Positions 32,817 to 41,727 of a stretch of DNA of 64,000 bases are shown one piece after another. Both the position numbers and the translations under genes were made by a program. The notes under the pieces are model-generated. The model searched no databases and was not told where the DNA came from. It saw only the letters and a list, made by a program, of their open reading frames with translations. The DNA is taken from contig CAVOSX010000001.1 of the NCBI GenBank assembly GCA_963699015.1, positions 1,116,001-1,180,000 on the forward strand, written 5' to 3'. The first letter of the stretch is position 1, and every line of letters starts with the position of its first letter. The stretch comes from PALSA-505 sp963699015 (GTDB taxonomy: Bacteria > Actinomycetota > Actinomycetes > Streptosporangiales > Streptosporangiaceae).

Positions 32817-34049
32817 GTGGTGCTGGGTGGCCCGCCCCGGCCGGCCGTCGCGACAGCCGCGTGGCCGAGGCCAGCGGGCCGGGAGATGGAGCTGCTGGCC
32901 CGGGTGGTGCAGAGCGGAACCTGGGGCTTCGACGGGCCCCTCGAAGCCGAGTTCGAACGCAAGTTCGCCAGCTACCAGGATGCCGGGTACGGGCTGTGCG
33001 TCGCGAACGGGACCGTCGCGCTCCAGCTCGCCCTCGAAGCGCTGGACGTGGGAGCCGGCGACGAAGTGATCGTCCCCGGGCTTACCTGGCAGGCCACCGC
33101 TGCGGCAGCGCTCGATATCAACGCGGTGCCGATCCTCGCCGACATCGAGCCTGGCACGTTCTGTATCGACCCGGCCGAAGTGGAGCGGCTGATCACGGCG
33201 CGGACCCGGGCCATCATCGTGGTACACCTGTACGGCAGCCTCGCCGACATGGACCGGATCCTGGAGATCGGCGCCCGCCGCGGCATCCCCGTGATCGAGG
33301 ATTGCGCGCACGCGCACGGCTCCCGATGGCGGGACCGGGGCGCCGGGTCCTGGGGCGCGGTCGGATGCTTCAGTTTCCAGCTTTTCAAGACCCTTACCGC
33401 GGGCGAGGGCGGGTTCGTCAGCACCAGTGACCCGAAGCTGCGCGAGAAGCTTTACAGCCTGCGCAACTGCGGCCGGCGCCGTCGCGGATCGCTGGCTGAG
33501 AACTGGCGCCCGATCCAGAGCGGGAACTACCGGATGACCGAGTTCCAGGCGGCCGTGCTACTGGCCCAGTTCGACGTGTTCGACGATCAGGCCAGCCGGC
33601 GACACCGGAACGCGGCCCGGCTCGAGGCGGGCCTGGCCCGGCTGCCGGGGGTCGCGCCGATGGACGCCCCGCCGCAGCGCACCAGAATCTCGCCGTACGA
33701 GTTCGCTTTCAAGTTCTGCCCGGATCAGTGGGACGGGCTGTCCGCCCCGGCGTTCCGCAACGCGCTCGGGGCCGAACTCGGCGTCGAGGCCGGCACGGTC
33801 AACGAGCCACTGAACGCAGCCCCGCTGTACCAGCCGCATACCAAGCGCCGCTACCGGCTGAACGACGCGCACTGGGAGGCGGTCAGCCCGGCCCGCTTCG
33901 ACCTGCCGGTGGCCGCGCGCGCCTATCAGGAAGGCGTCCTGCTGCCGCACACGGTGCTGCTGGACGACGACGCCATCGCGGCGGCCACGGACGCCATCGC
34001 TCGCATGCACGAGCACCGGCACGCGCTGGCGCGCTGGGCGGCCAGGTGA
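32817..34049 (+). CDS. DegT/DnrJ/EryC1/StrS-family PLP aminotransferase
   Basis: A 410-aa sugar/cyclitol-type aminotransferase that would use PLP to aminate a keto-sugar or inosose. The family plan is clear: VLGGPPRP...WPRP at the N-terminus, SGTWGFDGPLEAEFERKFASY, ANGTVALQLALEAL, and VIEDCAHAHGS binding the cofactor. The Schiff-base Lys191 is in FSFQLFKTLTAGEGG, and NYRMTEFQAAVLLAQ follows. The product is most like the L-glutamine:scyllo-inosose branch. GTG at 32817 (or 32820) is the first possible start, since a stop lies upstream, and no good ribosome site is visible. No biosynthetic cluster surrounds it. Confidence 0.85.
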   Translation: MVLGGPPRPAVATAAWPRPAGREMELLARVVQSGTWGFDGPLEAEFERKFASYQDAGYGLCVANGTVALQLALEALDVGAGDEVIVPGLTWQATAAAALDINAVPILADIEPGTFCIDPAEVERLITARTRAIIVVHLYGSLADMDRILEIGARRGIPVIEDCAHAHGSRWRDRGAGSWGAVGCFSFQLFKTLTAGEGGFVSTSDPKLREKLYSLRNCGRRRRGSLAENWRPIQSGNYRMTEFQAAVLLAQFDVFDDQASRRHRNAARLEAGLARLPGVAPMDAPPQRTRISPYEFAFKFCPDQWDGLSAPAFRNALGAELGVEAGTVNEPLNAAPLYQPHTKRRYRLNDAHWEAVSPARFDLPVAARAYQEGVLLPHTVLLDDDAIAAATDAIARMHEHRHALARWAAR

Positions 34050-34114
34050 GCCCGGGCTGGCCGAAGATGGGCGATTGCTCGTGCATGGCTGTGAGTTTTG
34101 GGTAGCTTGACGTC

Positions 34115-36200
34115 GTGCATTCTGGACCAGGCTCCGCCGACATGAGCATGACCGCCCGGACCGCCGGGGCCGCAGGCCAGCAAGACGCCGCAGATCAACG
34201 GGGGGATCCGGCCGTCGAAACGCGCGCGCAGAAGGCTAGGCTCGCGTTCGCCAGTTTCCTGATGCTGTTCGTCGAACTGGCCCTGATCCGGTGGGTCACC
34301 TCGAACAACGTCTATGTGACCAAGGCCACCAACTTCGTCCTGCTGGCCAGCTTCCTCGGCATCGGGATCGGCTTCCTGAACGCGCGGACCCGCCGTGACT
34401 ACCTGCGCTGGACGCCGGTGACCCTGCTGGTGCTTGTGGGTTTCGTCCTCGGCTTCCCGGTCATCCTCGCGACCCTGTCCGGGCCGCATCCCTACCAGGG
34501 CCTGGGGGGCTCGGCCGCGCTGCCGCAGCCAGTCAGCCTCGCCATCATCTTCGTGCTGGTCACGGCCGTCATGGCCGGCCTCGGCCAGGGTGTCGCCAGG
34601 ATCTTCACCCGGTTCCGGCCGCTGAACGCCTACCGGCTGGACGTCGCGGGCAGCATCGCGGGTATCGCGGTGTTCTCGCTCCTGTCGTTCTTCAACCAGC
34701 CGCCCGCCACCTGGGGCTTCATCGCCTGCGGCGGCCTGGTGCTGATGCTCGCGCCCAAGGTCCGGTGGTGGCAGGTGGGGGCGGCGCTGGTGATCGTGAC
34801 GCTGCTGTGCCTGGAGTCGTTCGTTCCCAACCAGACCTGGTCGCCCTACAACAAGCTGTCCATTCAGTCCCGCGGTGGTCATGCGCCCGCGCTGTACGTA
34901 TCCGCGAACAACATCCCCTACCAGGCCGCCCGGTCACTGGGGGTGCTCAAAGCGCAGAAGCCGTTCTACTTCTACCCGTATCAGCACATCGCCAAGTCCG
35001 ACCTGAAGAACGTACTGATCATCGGCGCGGGCACCGGCAACGACACCACGGTCGCCCTGGCCGAGGGAGCGCAGCACGTCGACGCGGTGGAGATCGACCC
35101 GCAACTGCTGCGCATCGGCCACGACCAGAACCCGGCCCACCCGTTCGACAGCAGCCGGGTGACCGTCCATACCGCCGACGGCCGCGAGTACCTCCAGGAC
35201 ACGAACAAGCGCTACAACCTCATCTTGTTCGCGCTGCCGGACTCGCTGGAGGCGGTATCCGGGCAATCCGCCATCCGGCTGGAGAGCTTCCTGCTCACCG
35301 CCCAGTCGGTGGTCACGGTGCGAAAGCACCTGGTCCCCGGGGGAACGTTCGCGATGTACAACTACTACGCCCCGTTCCTGCTGAACCGCTACGCGAGCAC
35401 GATCCAGAGCGCGTTCGGCCGGGCAACCCTGCCAGAATGTCGGCCCGCCGCTCGGCGGCCGGCGGCTGGCCGTGCTGACCGCGCACCTCGGCGCGCCGGT
35501 GCCGAACTGCTCCACCTTCTGGCACGGCAAGCACGTCACCCCGGCCAGCGACGATCACCCGTTCCCTTACCTGCCCACGCCGGGCATCCCGGCGCCGTAC
35601 CTGTGGATGCTCGGGGCCATCCTGCTCGGCTCGGTGCTGCTGGTCCGGGTCGGCGGCGGCTCGTTTGCCGGGATGCACCGGTACATCGACCTCGCCTTCA
35701 TGGGAGCCGCGTTCCTGCTGCTCGAGACCAAGAACATCGTGCAGTTCGCGCTGCTGTTCGGGACCACCTGGTTCGTGAACTCGCTCGTTTTCGGGGGGGT
35801 GCTGATCGCGGTCTACCTGGCGGTGGAGACCGCCAGGCACATCAAGCTGCCGCGGCCGCCCGTGCTCTACGCGCTGCTCATCGCGTCCCTGGCCCTGACC
35901 TGGCTGATATCGCCGGACGCCCCGCTCGGCCTGCCGGTGATCCCGCGCTTCCTGGTGGCCAGCGCGCTGGCCTTCGCCCCGATATTCCTGGCCAACCTGG
36001 TCTTCGCGCAGCGGTTCGCCGACGTGGAGGCCAGCGGGACGGCGTTCGCCGCCAACCTGCTCGGCGCGATCTTCGGCGGCACGCTGGAGTACCTCGCGCT
36101 CCTCACCGGCTACCGGTTCCTGCTCATCGTGGTCGGCGTGCTCTACGGGCTGGCGTTCGTGACCAGGCCGCGGCGCGGGTCGGCGTCGCTGCGGTCCTAA
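34115..36200 (+). pseudogene. Frameshifted membrane-embedded spermidine-synthase-like protein
   Basis: Polyamine-aminopropyltransferase-like membrane protein of about 695 aa with one frame break. The N-terminal half has about seven hydrophobic helices (LAFASFLMLFVELALIRWV onward). A Rossmann core follows with NVLIIGAGTGNDTTVALAEGAQHVDAVEIDPQ, binding S-adenosylmethionine-type cofactors. Frame 1 fails after SAFGRA; the next frame continues from CQNVGPPLGGRRLAVLTAHLG into further helices and ends at 36200. Removing one base near 35424-35428 (GGGCAACCC) repairs it. Substrate unknown. GTG at 34115 or ATG at 34142 are candidate starts. Its stop overlaps the convergent NDH-2 stop by four bases. Confidence 0.75.
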
Positions 36201-37585
36201 CCGCCAGCAGAGCCCGGGCCGGGCGCCGCATCCTGGCTGTCCCGCGCCGGGGACCGGTGCGGGGCGGCGAGGGGGCGGGCGGGAGCCGCGCCGATCGTGG
36301 GCGGATCCAGCAGCCCGGCGAAGGCGACGATGTTGCCGGGGAACAGCAGTGACAGGACCCAGTCGTTGAGCACCCGAAGCCGGCTGGCGGCGCCGGGGGC
36401 CTGCATCAGGTGGACGCCGCGGGCGGCGAGCCAGCCGGCCAGGCCGCTCATCCGGATCCCGTTCAGGTCGGCGATCCCCTGGTTGCGGCCGAGGGTGGCG
36501 ACCTGGCCGAGGGAGCGGAAGCGGTAGGGCCGCAGCGGCTGCCCGTCCTGGGCGGCCATCAGGTTGGCGGCCAGGCGGCGAGCCTGCCGCAGGGCGTGCT
36601 GGCTGGTGGGCGGGTCGAGCTGCCCGGGCGTGGCCGCGTTCGGTACCGCGGCGCAGTCTCCCAGGGCCCAGGCATTCGGGCGGCCGTCGACCTGGAGCGT
36701 GGCGGCGACCCGGACCCGCCCCCGGTCATCGAGCGGAAGCCCGAGCCTGCCGATGATCGGGTTGGCCTTCACCCCGGCCGTCCACACCAGCAGTCCGGCG
36801 TCGATCTCGGTGCCGTCGCTGAGCGTCACCCGGCCGTCGGCGACCTGGACGAGCCGGGTGCTCAGCCGCAGCTCCACTCCCCACCGGGCCAGCACGTCGG
36901 TGGCGTACAGGCCCAGCCGGGAGGGGATGTCGGCCAGGATCTGCGGGGCGGCATCGACCAATACCCACCGCTGCGGTACCCCGCGCAAGGTGGGGTAATA
37001 CCGCAGCGCGTCCTGGGCCAGACCGCGCAGCTCGGACAGGGCTTCGACCCCGGCGTAACCGCCGCCCACGAATACGAAGGTGAGATCCCGGCTGCGGTAA
37101 CCGGGATCCGGCTCGACCGCCGCCGCGGCCAGCAGCCGCAGCAGCTGATTGCGCAGGTACAGGGCGTCGAGCACGGTGGTGAAGCCCACCGCGTGCTCGG
37201 TCAGCCCGGGGATCGGGAACAGCCGGGGCACCGCACCGACACCCAGCACCACGTGGTCGTATCCGATGGTGATCTCCAGGCCCCCGTCGGTCATCACCCC
37301 GGCCCGGCGCGCATCGAGGTCCAGGCCGGTCAGGTGGCCCGCGATCACCTCGGCGTGACGGCACACCGCGGCCAGCGGCGTCATCACATTACGCGTCTCG
37401 ATTACGCCGCCCGCTACCTCCGGCAGCAGCGGGGTGAACAGCATGGAGTTCTGCGCGCTGACAACCGTGGCTCCCCGTTTGCCCAGCAGGCGGGCGACGC
37501 TGACGCCGCCGAACCCTCCGCCCACCACCAGCACGCCGCCCGCGGCCCGGCGTGAAACCGCTGCTGCTGGCTCAGCGCTCGTCAT
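36197..37585 (-). CDS. Type II NADH dehydrogenase-like FAD oxidoreductase (NDH-2)
   Basis: A 462-aa flavoprotein of the NDH-2/Ndh family that passes electrons from NAD(P)H to quinone at the membrane without pumping protons. The FAD motif is VLVVGGGFGGVSVARLLGKRG (about 17-37), the NAD motif TFVFVGGGYAGVEALSEL (about 172-189), and GDCAAVPNAATP completes the flavin site. The C-terminal WVLSLLFPGNIV helix is the membrane contact region. ATG at 37585 starts the protein just before the FAD domain. A second, more canonical NDH-2 is at 51192. The stop codon overlaps the convergent gene's stop. Confidence 0.87.
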   Translation of the reverse strand: MTSAEPAAAVSRRAAGGVLVVGGGFGGVSVARLLGKRGATVVSAQNSMLFTPLLPEVAGGVIETRNVMTPLAAVCRHAEVIAGHLTGLDLDARRAGVMTDGGLEITIGYDHVVLGVGAVPRLFPIPGLTEHAVGFTTVLDALYLRNQLLRLLAAAAVEPDPGYRSRDLTFVFVGGGYAGVEALSELRGLAQDALRYYPTLRGVPQRWVLVDAAPQILADIPSRLGLYATDVLARWGVELRLSTRLVQVADGRVTLSDGTEIDAGLLVWTAGVKANPIIGRLGLPLDDRGRVRVAATLQVDGRPNAWALGDCAAVPNAATPGQLDPPTSQHALRQARRLAANLMAAQDGQPLRPYRFRSLGQVATLGRNQGIADLNGIRMSGLAGWLAARGVHLMQAPGAASRLRVLNDWVLSLLFPGNIVAFAGLLDPPTIGAAPARPLAAPHRSPARDSQDAAPGPGSAGG

Positions 37586-37680
37586 GATCGCGCCCGTCCC
37601 GTCAGTGCGCCGGCGGAGCATAGCGCCTGATCCGCGCGTCCCGCCGAAATCATGAGCGCGGGCTGCCCCGGCCTCGCGGT

Positions 37681-37866
37681 CTACTCGCCGGTCTGGTCGT
37701 CTACCTCTGCGCCGGGGGCGTTCTCCTTCACCGAGTCGATCCCGTTGAGGGCAGACTGCTTACGCTCGTAGGCCTCACTCGTCGCGATCACCTGGCCGTT
37801 GGCCGCGACGAGATTGAAGTGATACTTGCCGCTCGAGCCCTTCTTCAACACGAACTTGCCGGCCAC
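37681..37866 (-). CDS. YegP/DUF1508 family small protein
   Basis: A 61-aa protein with the DUF1508 repeat: GKFVLKKGSSGKYHFNLVAANGQVIATSEAYERKQSALNGIDSVKENAP. The family forms a small beta-alpha unit, usually in tandem pairs; this is the single-repeat form. The function is unknown. The ATG at 37866 has AAGGAG about seven bases upstream. It lies alone between the NDH-2 and zinc-ribbon genes on the same strand. Confidence 0.9.
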   Translation of the reverse strand: MAGKFVLKKGSSGKYHFNLVAANGQVIATSEAYERKQSALNGIDSVKENAPGAEVDDQTGE

Positions 37867-37915
37867 GGACTCCTCCTTGTCGCGCCCACTCGGTCATAGC
37901 CGCGGCGACCACGTG

Positions 37916-38197
37916 CTATACCGGCGCCGACAGGGTAAAGTCCGGCCCGGTTCGCCGCGCCCCCAGCGCCGGCGAGGTTCCTGCTGCCCCTGAGCGGAGG
38001 TCAGCAGGCCGGGCCGGAGGTGACGTCCATCGTTCGGTGCATGCCCGCGTGTCCAGGCAATACCACCGTACGTCGGCGCAGGCGCTGCCGCCATCGGCCA
38101 CCATGTGGTCAGCAGACAAGTGGATACCGCACAGCCAGCAGGATCTGACCGCTGTCGCTGGTTCCCGGACCGGAGTCAGTAACTGTTGATCACTCAT
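37916..38197 (-). CDS. Small Cys-rich (zinc-ribbon-like) hypothetical protein
   Basis: A 93-aa protein with a conserved core SCWLCGIHLSADHMVADGGSACADVRWYCLDTRACTERWTS (about residues 19-59), where CxxC and later cysteines could bind zinc. Similar short proteins occur across actinobacteria without a known role. ATG at 38197 has GGGGAG six bases upstream and is preferred to a start 21 codons upstream. The C-terminal third is low-complexity. Confidence 0.72.
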   Translation of the reverse strand: MSDQQLLTPVREPATAVRSCWLCGIHLSADHMVADGGSACADVRWYCLDTRACTERWTSPPARPADLRSGAAGTSPALGARRTGPDFTLSAPV

Positions 38198-38399
38198 GAT
38201 CAGCTCCCCTCGGCACCAATCGGCAGCGGCCTGGCCGGACGTCAACAGGGCCGGAAGCAACCCGGAGCCGCCGCTGGATCTACAACCGTCAGGTGGCAGT
38301 CTGACATCCCGGCGTCCCGGCGGTACCCATCTTGATTCAACCGACGCGATGCTGGCCCGGGAATCACCTGGTTACGGGCATCACCGGGCGGGCCTGCTG

Positions 38400-39101
38400 T
38401 CACCCCGCACTCCCCTCGGACCTGCTGCTCGACGCGGCGGACCGGCGGCGGGACCGCCGCTGCATCAGGTCGGCCACGGTCTGCCCCGTGCCCGCCCCGA
38501 TCAGCGCGCCGACCACGACATCGCCTGGGTAGTGCACTCCGGTGTGCACGCGGGAGTATGCCACCGCCGCGGCCAGGAACCGCAGTGCAAAGCCGAGCGC
38601 AGGCTGGTCCCGGCCGACGGCCGAGGCGAAGGCGAACCCCGACGCCGCGTGACCGGACGGGAACGATGCCGAAGCCGGCATCCGCACGTTCCGCTGGCCT
38701 GGAACCCCGGCACCGGCCCGGTCCGGCCGCTGCCGGGACCAGACGGACTTGACCGCGAGGTTCACCAGCGGGGAGCTGATGCCGATGGCCAGTGTGCCCG
38801 CCGCCGCGGAACGCCGCCCGGCCGCGCCCCCGGCCACCGCGAGCCCGGCCGCGATGACCAGCCAGAGGCGGGAGTTGTTCGCGGCGTTGGACAGCCGCCG
38901 CAGCGGCTCATCCAGAGTGGGGGTGGGCGTGGCCGCGACGGCGGTGTAGATGGCCCGGTCCACCGCACCCAGCTCGCGCAGGCCCTGGGCGAGCTGCCGG
39001 GAAACGGGCCCGGCGCGGTGGGCGAGGCGGTCGGCCAGCCACTCCGCGACGGCCTCGCCGGCCTCGTCCGGCGGCTCGCCGGCGGTGCTCCGTGTTACCA
39101 C
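38400..39101 (-). CDS. PAP2-superfamily membrane phosphatase
   Basis: A 233-aa type 2 phosphatidic-acid phosphatase. All three active-site motifs are present: K118-x6-RP (KSVWSRQRP), PSGH (148-151) and SRVHTGVHYPGD (183-194) with the nucleophilic His. About five hydrophobic helices span 75-205. Likely substrates are lipid phosphates such as phosphatidic acid or isoprenyl diphosphates. GTG at 39101 is only six bases from the divergent diacylglycerol-kinase-like start at 39108, so the two share one compact promoter region and probably act on related lipids. Confidence 0.9.
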   Translation of the reverse strand: MVTRSTAGEPPDEAGEAVAEWLADRLAHRAGPVSRQLAQGLRELGAVDRAIYTAVAATPTPTLDEPLRRLSNAANNSRLWLVIAAGLAVAGGAAGRRSAAAGTLAIGISSPLVNLAVKSVWSRQRPDRAGAGVPGQRNVRMPASASFPSGHAASGFAFASAVGRDQPALGFALRFLAAAVAYSRVHTGVHYPGDVVVGALIGAGTGQTVADLMQRRSRRRSAASSSRSEGSAG

Positions 39102-39107
39102 CGGCGT

Positions 39108-40543
39108 ATGCTAACACCCAGCCCGGAGCGAGATCGCGGATCGTCGGTCACCGATGGGGGGCACGTGCCGGGGCAGGACACGGCGACGCGGGCGCAGCAG
39201 AGGCCGGGCGCCGGACGGCGGCTGGCAGCCGTAACCTCCTTGGCGTCGCTGATAGCCGGCGCCGTCCTGCTCCTGGTCGGCATCGTTGTCCACCTGGCCG
39301 CCGCCCTGCTGGCCATCATCGCCCTGCTGGCCGGGGCCACCGGTGGCTGGTACGCGGTGTCAAGGCGCGGCGCGGTGCGGGTGATCGCCCTGGCGGTAGC
39401 GGCAGCAGCGCTCGCGGCGCTGGGCGTCGGCCTGTTCTTCGAAGACATCAGCGTCTGGCGGACGGTTCTCGTCCTGGTGCTGGGCGGGGTGTCGGTGCTC
39501 GCCGCCCGGTACGCGCTCAACCGGACTCGCAGGCAACTGCGGGCCAGGCTGGCCCGGCTGGCCGTGGCGGAGCCTCCGGCGCGTCCCGGTCCTGATCATG
39601 AACCCGAAGTCCGGAGGCGGCAAGGCGGAGCGGTTCGACCTTGCCGAGGAGTGCCGGAAGCGGGGCATCGAGCCGGTCGTCCTGCGGCCCGGCGATGACC
39701 TGCTCCAGCTGGCCGAGGACGCGATCGCGCGAGGCGCCGACGTGATCGGCATGGCCGGCGGCGACGGCTCCCAGGCGCTGGTCGCGTCGGTCGCCGCGCG
39801 GCACGATGTCCCGCACGTGTGCGTGCCGGCGGGCACGCGCAACCATTTCGCGCTCGACCTCGGGACTCAATCGCAGCGACGTGGTGGGTGCGCTGGACGC
39901 GTTCGCCGACGGGGTCGAGCGCCGGATCGACCTGGCCACCGTCAACGGGCGGACGTTTGTGAACAACGCCTCGCTCGGGCTCTACGCCGAGGTCGTCCAG
40001 TCGCCCCAGTACCGGGACGCGAAGCTGAAGACCGCCGCCTCGATCCTGCCTGACCTGATCGGACCGGCCGCGACCCCGCTCGACCTGCGCTACACGGGCC
40101 CGGACGGCCAGCCGCACCAGACGCGCGCACCTGATCCTGGTGTCGAACAACCCGTATCAGCTCGCCCACGCAGGCGGCCGGGGAACCCGCGCGCAGATCG
40201 ACCGGCGGGGTGCTGGGGATCGTGACGGTCACGATCGCCAGCGCGGATGAGGCGCGGAGGTTCGTGGCGCTCCAGGCGGCGGGCCAGGTCCGCCGATTCC
40301 CCGGGTGGGTCGAGTGGAGCACGCCGCGGTTCGAGGTCGCCTCCGCCGCTCCGGTGCAGACTCGGCGTCGACGGCGAGGCACTGATCATGGAGCCGCCTG
40401 TGGTCTTCGCGTCCAGGCCAGGGGCGTTGCGGGTGCGGCTGCCCCGGCACGCCCTGCAGGTTTCGCCGGCCGCCAGGACGGTGCAGGTGCTATCCGGCTC
40501 GACCCTCACCGAGCTTGGCCGGGTCGCGGCGGGCCAGGCCTAG
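39108..40543 (+). pseudogene. Diacylglycerol kinase-like protein with five frame breaks
   Basis: Reads as one actinobacterial membrane-DAGK protein of about 475 aa. The N-terminal part has three or four helices (39108 to about 39580), then a lipid-kinase domain with VLIMNPKSGGGKAERF, GMAGGDGSQALVA and GTRNHFALDLG. LNRSDVVGALDAFADGVERR, TFVNNASLGLYAEVVQ, LILVSNNPYQLAHAGGRG, GVLGIVTVTIAS and LGVDGEAL follow. The pieces lie in successive frames, broken near 39575-39590, 39862-39866, 40122-40128, 40203-40210 and 40358-40362. Each is repaired by removing one base, and residues between breaks remain conserved. It is labelled pseudogene because the given frame is broken, but sequence error is more likely. 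Confidence 0.72.
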
Positions 40544-40591
40544 GCCGTGCGCGGTGCGGTCAAAGGCCGGCCCGGCCCGCCGCCGGCCGGG

Positions 40592-41221
40592 TCAGGCTGA
40601 TTCCCGCCCGTCGACGACCTCGACGCTGCCGACCTCGAAGGGGGCCGGCCGCAGCGCGGAGTACACGGCTCCGCGGCTGGTGGTGCGGGAGTCAGCCAGG
40701 GTGTATCCCGCGGCGGGGGCATCCTCGGTGAACAGGCGCTTGCCAGCGCCCACGGTCACCGGCGCGACCAGCAGGCGGTATTCGTCGATGAGGCCGGCCC
40801 GGTGCAGGCTGCGCGCCAGGCCGCAGCTGCCGTGTATCTGCAGTTCGCCGCCGGGCTGCTGCTTGAGCTGCTTCACCTGGCCGATCACGTCGCCGGAGAG
40901 CACGCTCGTGTTGTGCCAGGCCGGGTCGCTTAGCGTCGAGGACGCCACGTACTTGGGCAGCCCGTTCAGCTTGGCCGCGACCAGGTTGGCCGGGTCGGTG
41001 ACCTGTGACCAGTACGGGTGCATCATCGTGTAGGTGGTGCGGCCGAGCAGGATCGCCCCGGCCCGGCCGAACCATCCGGTGACGATGGCGCCGAAGTCTT
41101 CGTCGGCGAAGGGAACTATCCACCCGCCGCGGGTGAAGCCATCGGTGGTGTCCTCGTCGGCGCCCCCGGGGGCCTGCATTACCCCGTCGATGGTGAGGAA
41201 TTCGTGAACGGTGAGCTCCAT
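40592..41221 (-). CDS. Dihydrofolate-reductase-fold (RibD C-terminal) protein
   Basis: A 209-aa protein of the bacterial DHFR-like/RibD-C family that binds NADPH, frequently of unknown substrate. The pattern is typical: LTVHEFLTIDGVMQAPGG, AGAILLGRTTYTMMHPYW, LNGLPKYVASSTLSDPAWHNTSVLSG, GELQIHGSCGLARSLHRAGLIDEYRLLVAPVTVGAGKRLF. ATG at 41221 has GGAGAAT upstream. It is divergent from a small protein gene at 41392, and the GGGTGA-type palindrome at 41331 lies between. Confidence 0.92.
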   Translation of the reverse strand: MELTVHEFLTIDGVMQAPGGADEDTTDGFTRGGWIVPFADEDFGAIVTGWFGRAGAILLGRTTYTMMHPYWSQVTDPANLVAAKLNGLPKYVASSTLSDPAWHNTSVLSGDVIGQVKQLKQQPGGELQIHGSCGLARSLHRAGLIDEYRLLVAPVTVGAGKRLFTEDAPAAGYTLADSRTTSRGAVYSALRPAPFEVGSVEVVDGRESA

Positions 41222-41330
41222 GGGATTCTCCTGGGGAGGGGAGCCGGCCTGGTGCCGGTTCTCTACTGTCGTTGACGAACGGCCGGCAGCTGAATCGACA
41301 CCCGCACAGCCGGCTGGGTAACCGCCGCAA

Positions 41331-41342
41331 TCACCCGGGTGA
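41331..41342. promoter_or_regulatory. GGGTGA-type palindrome, N0 form
   Basis: TCACCCGGGTGA, a perfect 12-bp palindrome. It lies between the divergent DHFR-fold gene (start 41221) and the small-protein gene (start 41392), 50 bases before the latter. The same 12-mer occurs at 56231, before a paralogue. Confidence 0.6.
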
Positions 41343-41391
41343 ACTCTCGGCCAGGGCGCATACTCCCCTGCTGTGCGGGGAGCGTGATGTT

Positions 41392-41727
41392 ATGCACAGC
41401 GACGCTCCCCTCCGGTACCGGTTCATCCTGCGGGGCGAATGCGGCAACGTGCTGCAGGGCATTGTCAGTGACGCCACGATCGAAAGCCAGCGCGGCTGGA
41501 CCTGGGTCATCGCCACGGTCAGCGGCGAGTCCGGGTTCTACGGGCTGCTGGACCGGTTCCAGGACCTGGCCCTGCAGGTGGTGAGCATCAGCCAGCTCGA
41601 CGCGGATGCCGCCGGGCCCGAAGGCGTCCGCGCGGCTGCCCGGCCGGCCATGGCCGACCGGAAGAGCGGCCCGGCGTTAGCCCCGGTCAGTCAGCGGGCG
41701 GCAGATCCCCGACCTGCTTCTTGGTGA
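41392..41727 (+). CDS. Small protein of the ILRGEC/YGLL paralogous family, 111 aa
   Basis: A 111-aa protein I cannot assign to a named family. Its core (about residues 7-70) is YRFILRGEC...L.GIVSD...RGWTWVIATVSGESGFYGLLDRFQDLALQVVSISQL. It aligns closely with the product at 55839-56108 and more weakly with the one at 52621-52878. The beta-alpha-beta layout with a final helix and strand suggests a small ACT- or ferredoxin-like fold (inference). The C-terminal 40 residues are low-complexity and overlap the convergent PRC-barrel gene by 41 bases. ATG at 41392 has GGGGAG about ten bases upstream. Confidence 0.72.
   Translation: MHSDAPLRYRFILRGECGNVLQGIVSDATIESQRGWTWVIATVSGESGFYGLLDRFQDLALQVVSISQLDADAAGPEGVRAAARPAMADRKSGPALAPVSQRAADPRPASW

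Noticed and set aside
35424..35440. Programmed ribosomal frameshift in the spermidine-synthase-like gene
   Set aside because: No slippery heptamer or stop-codon context, and seven other breaks in the window have the same +1 sign, so sequence error is simpler.
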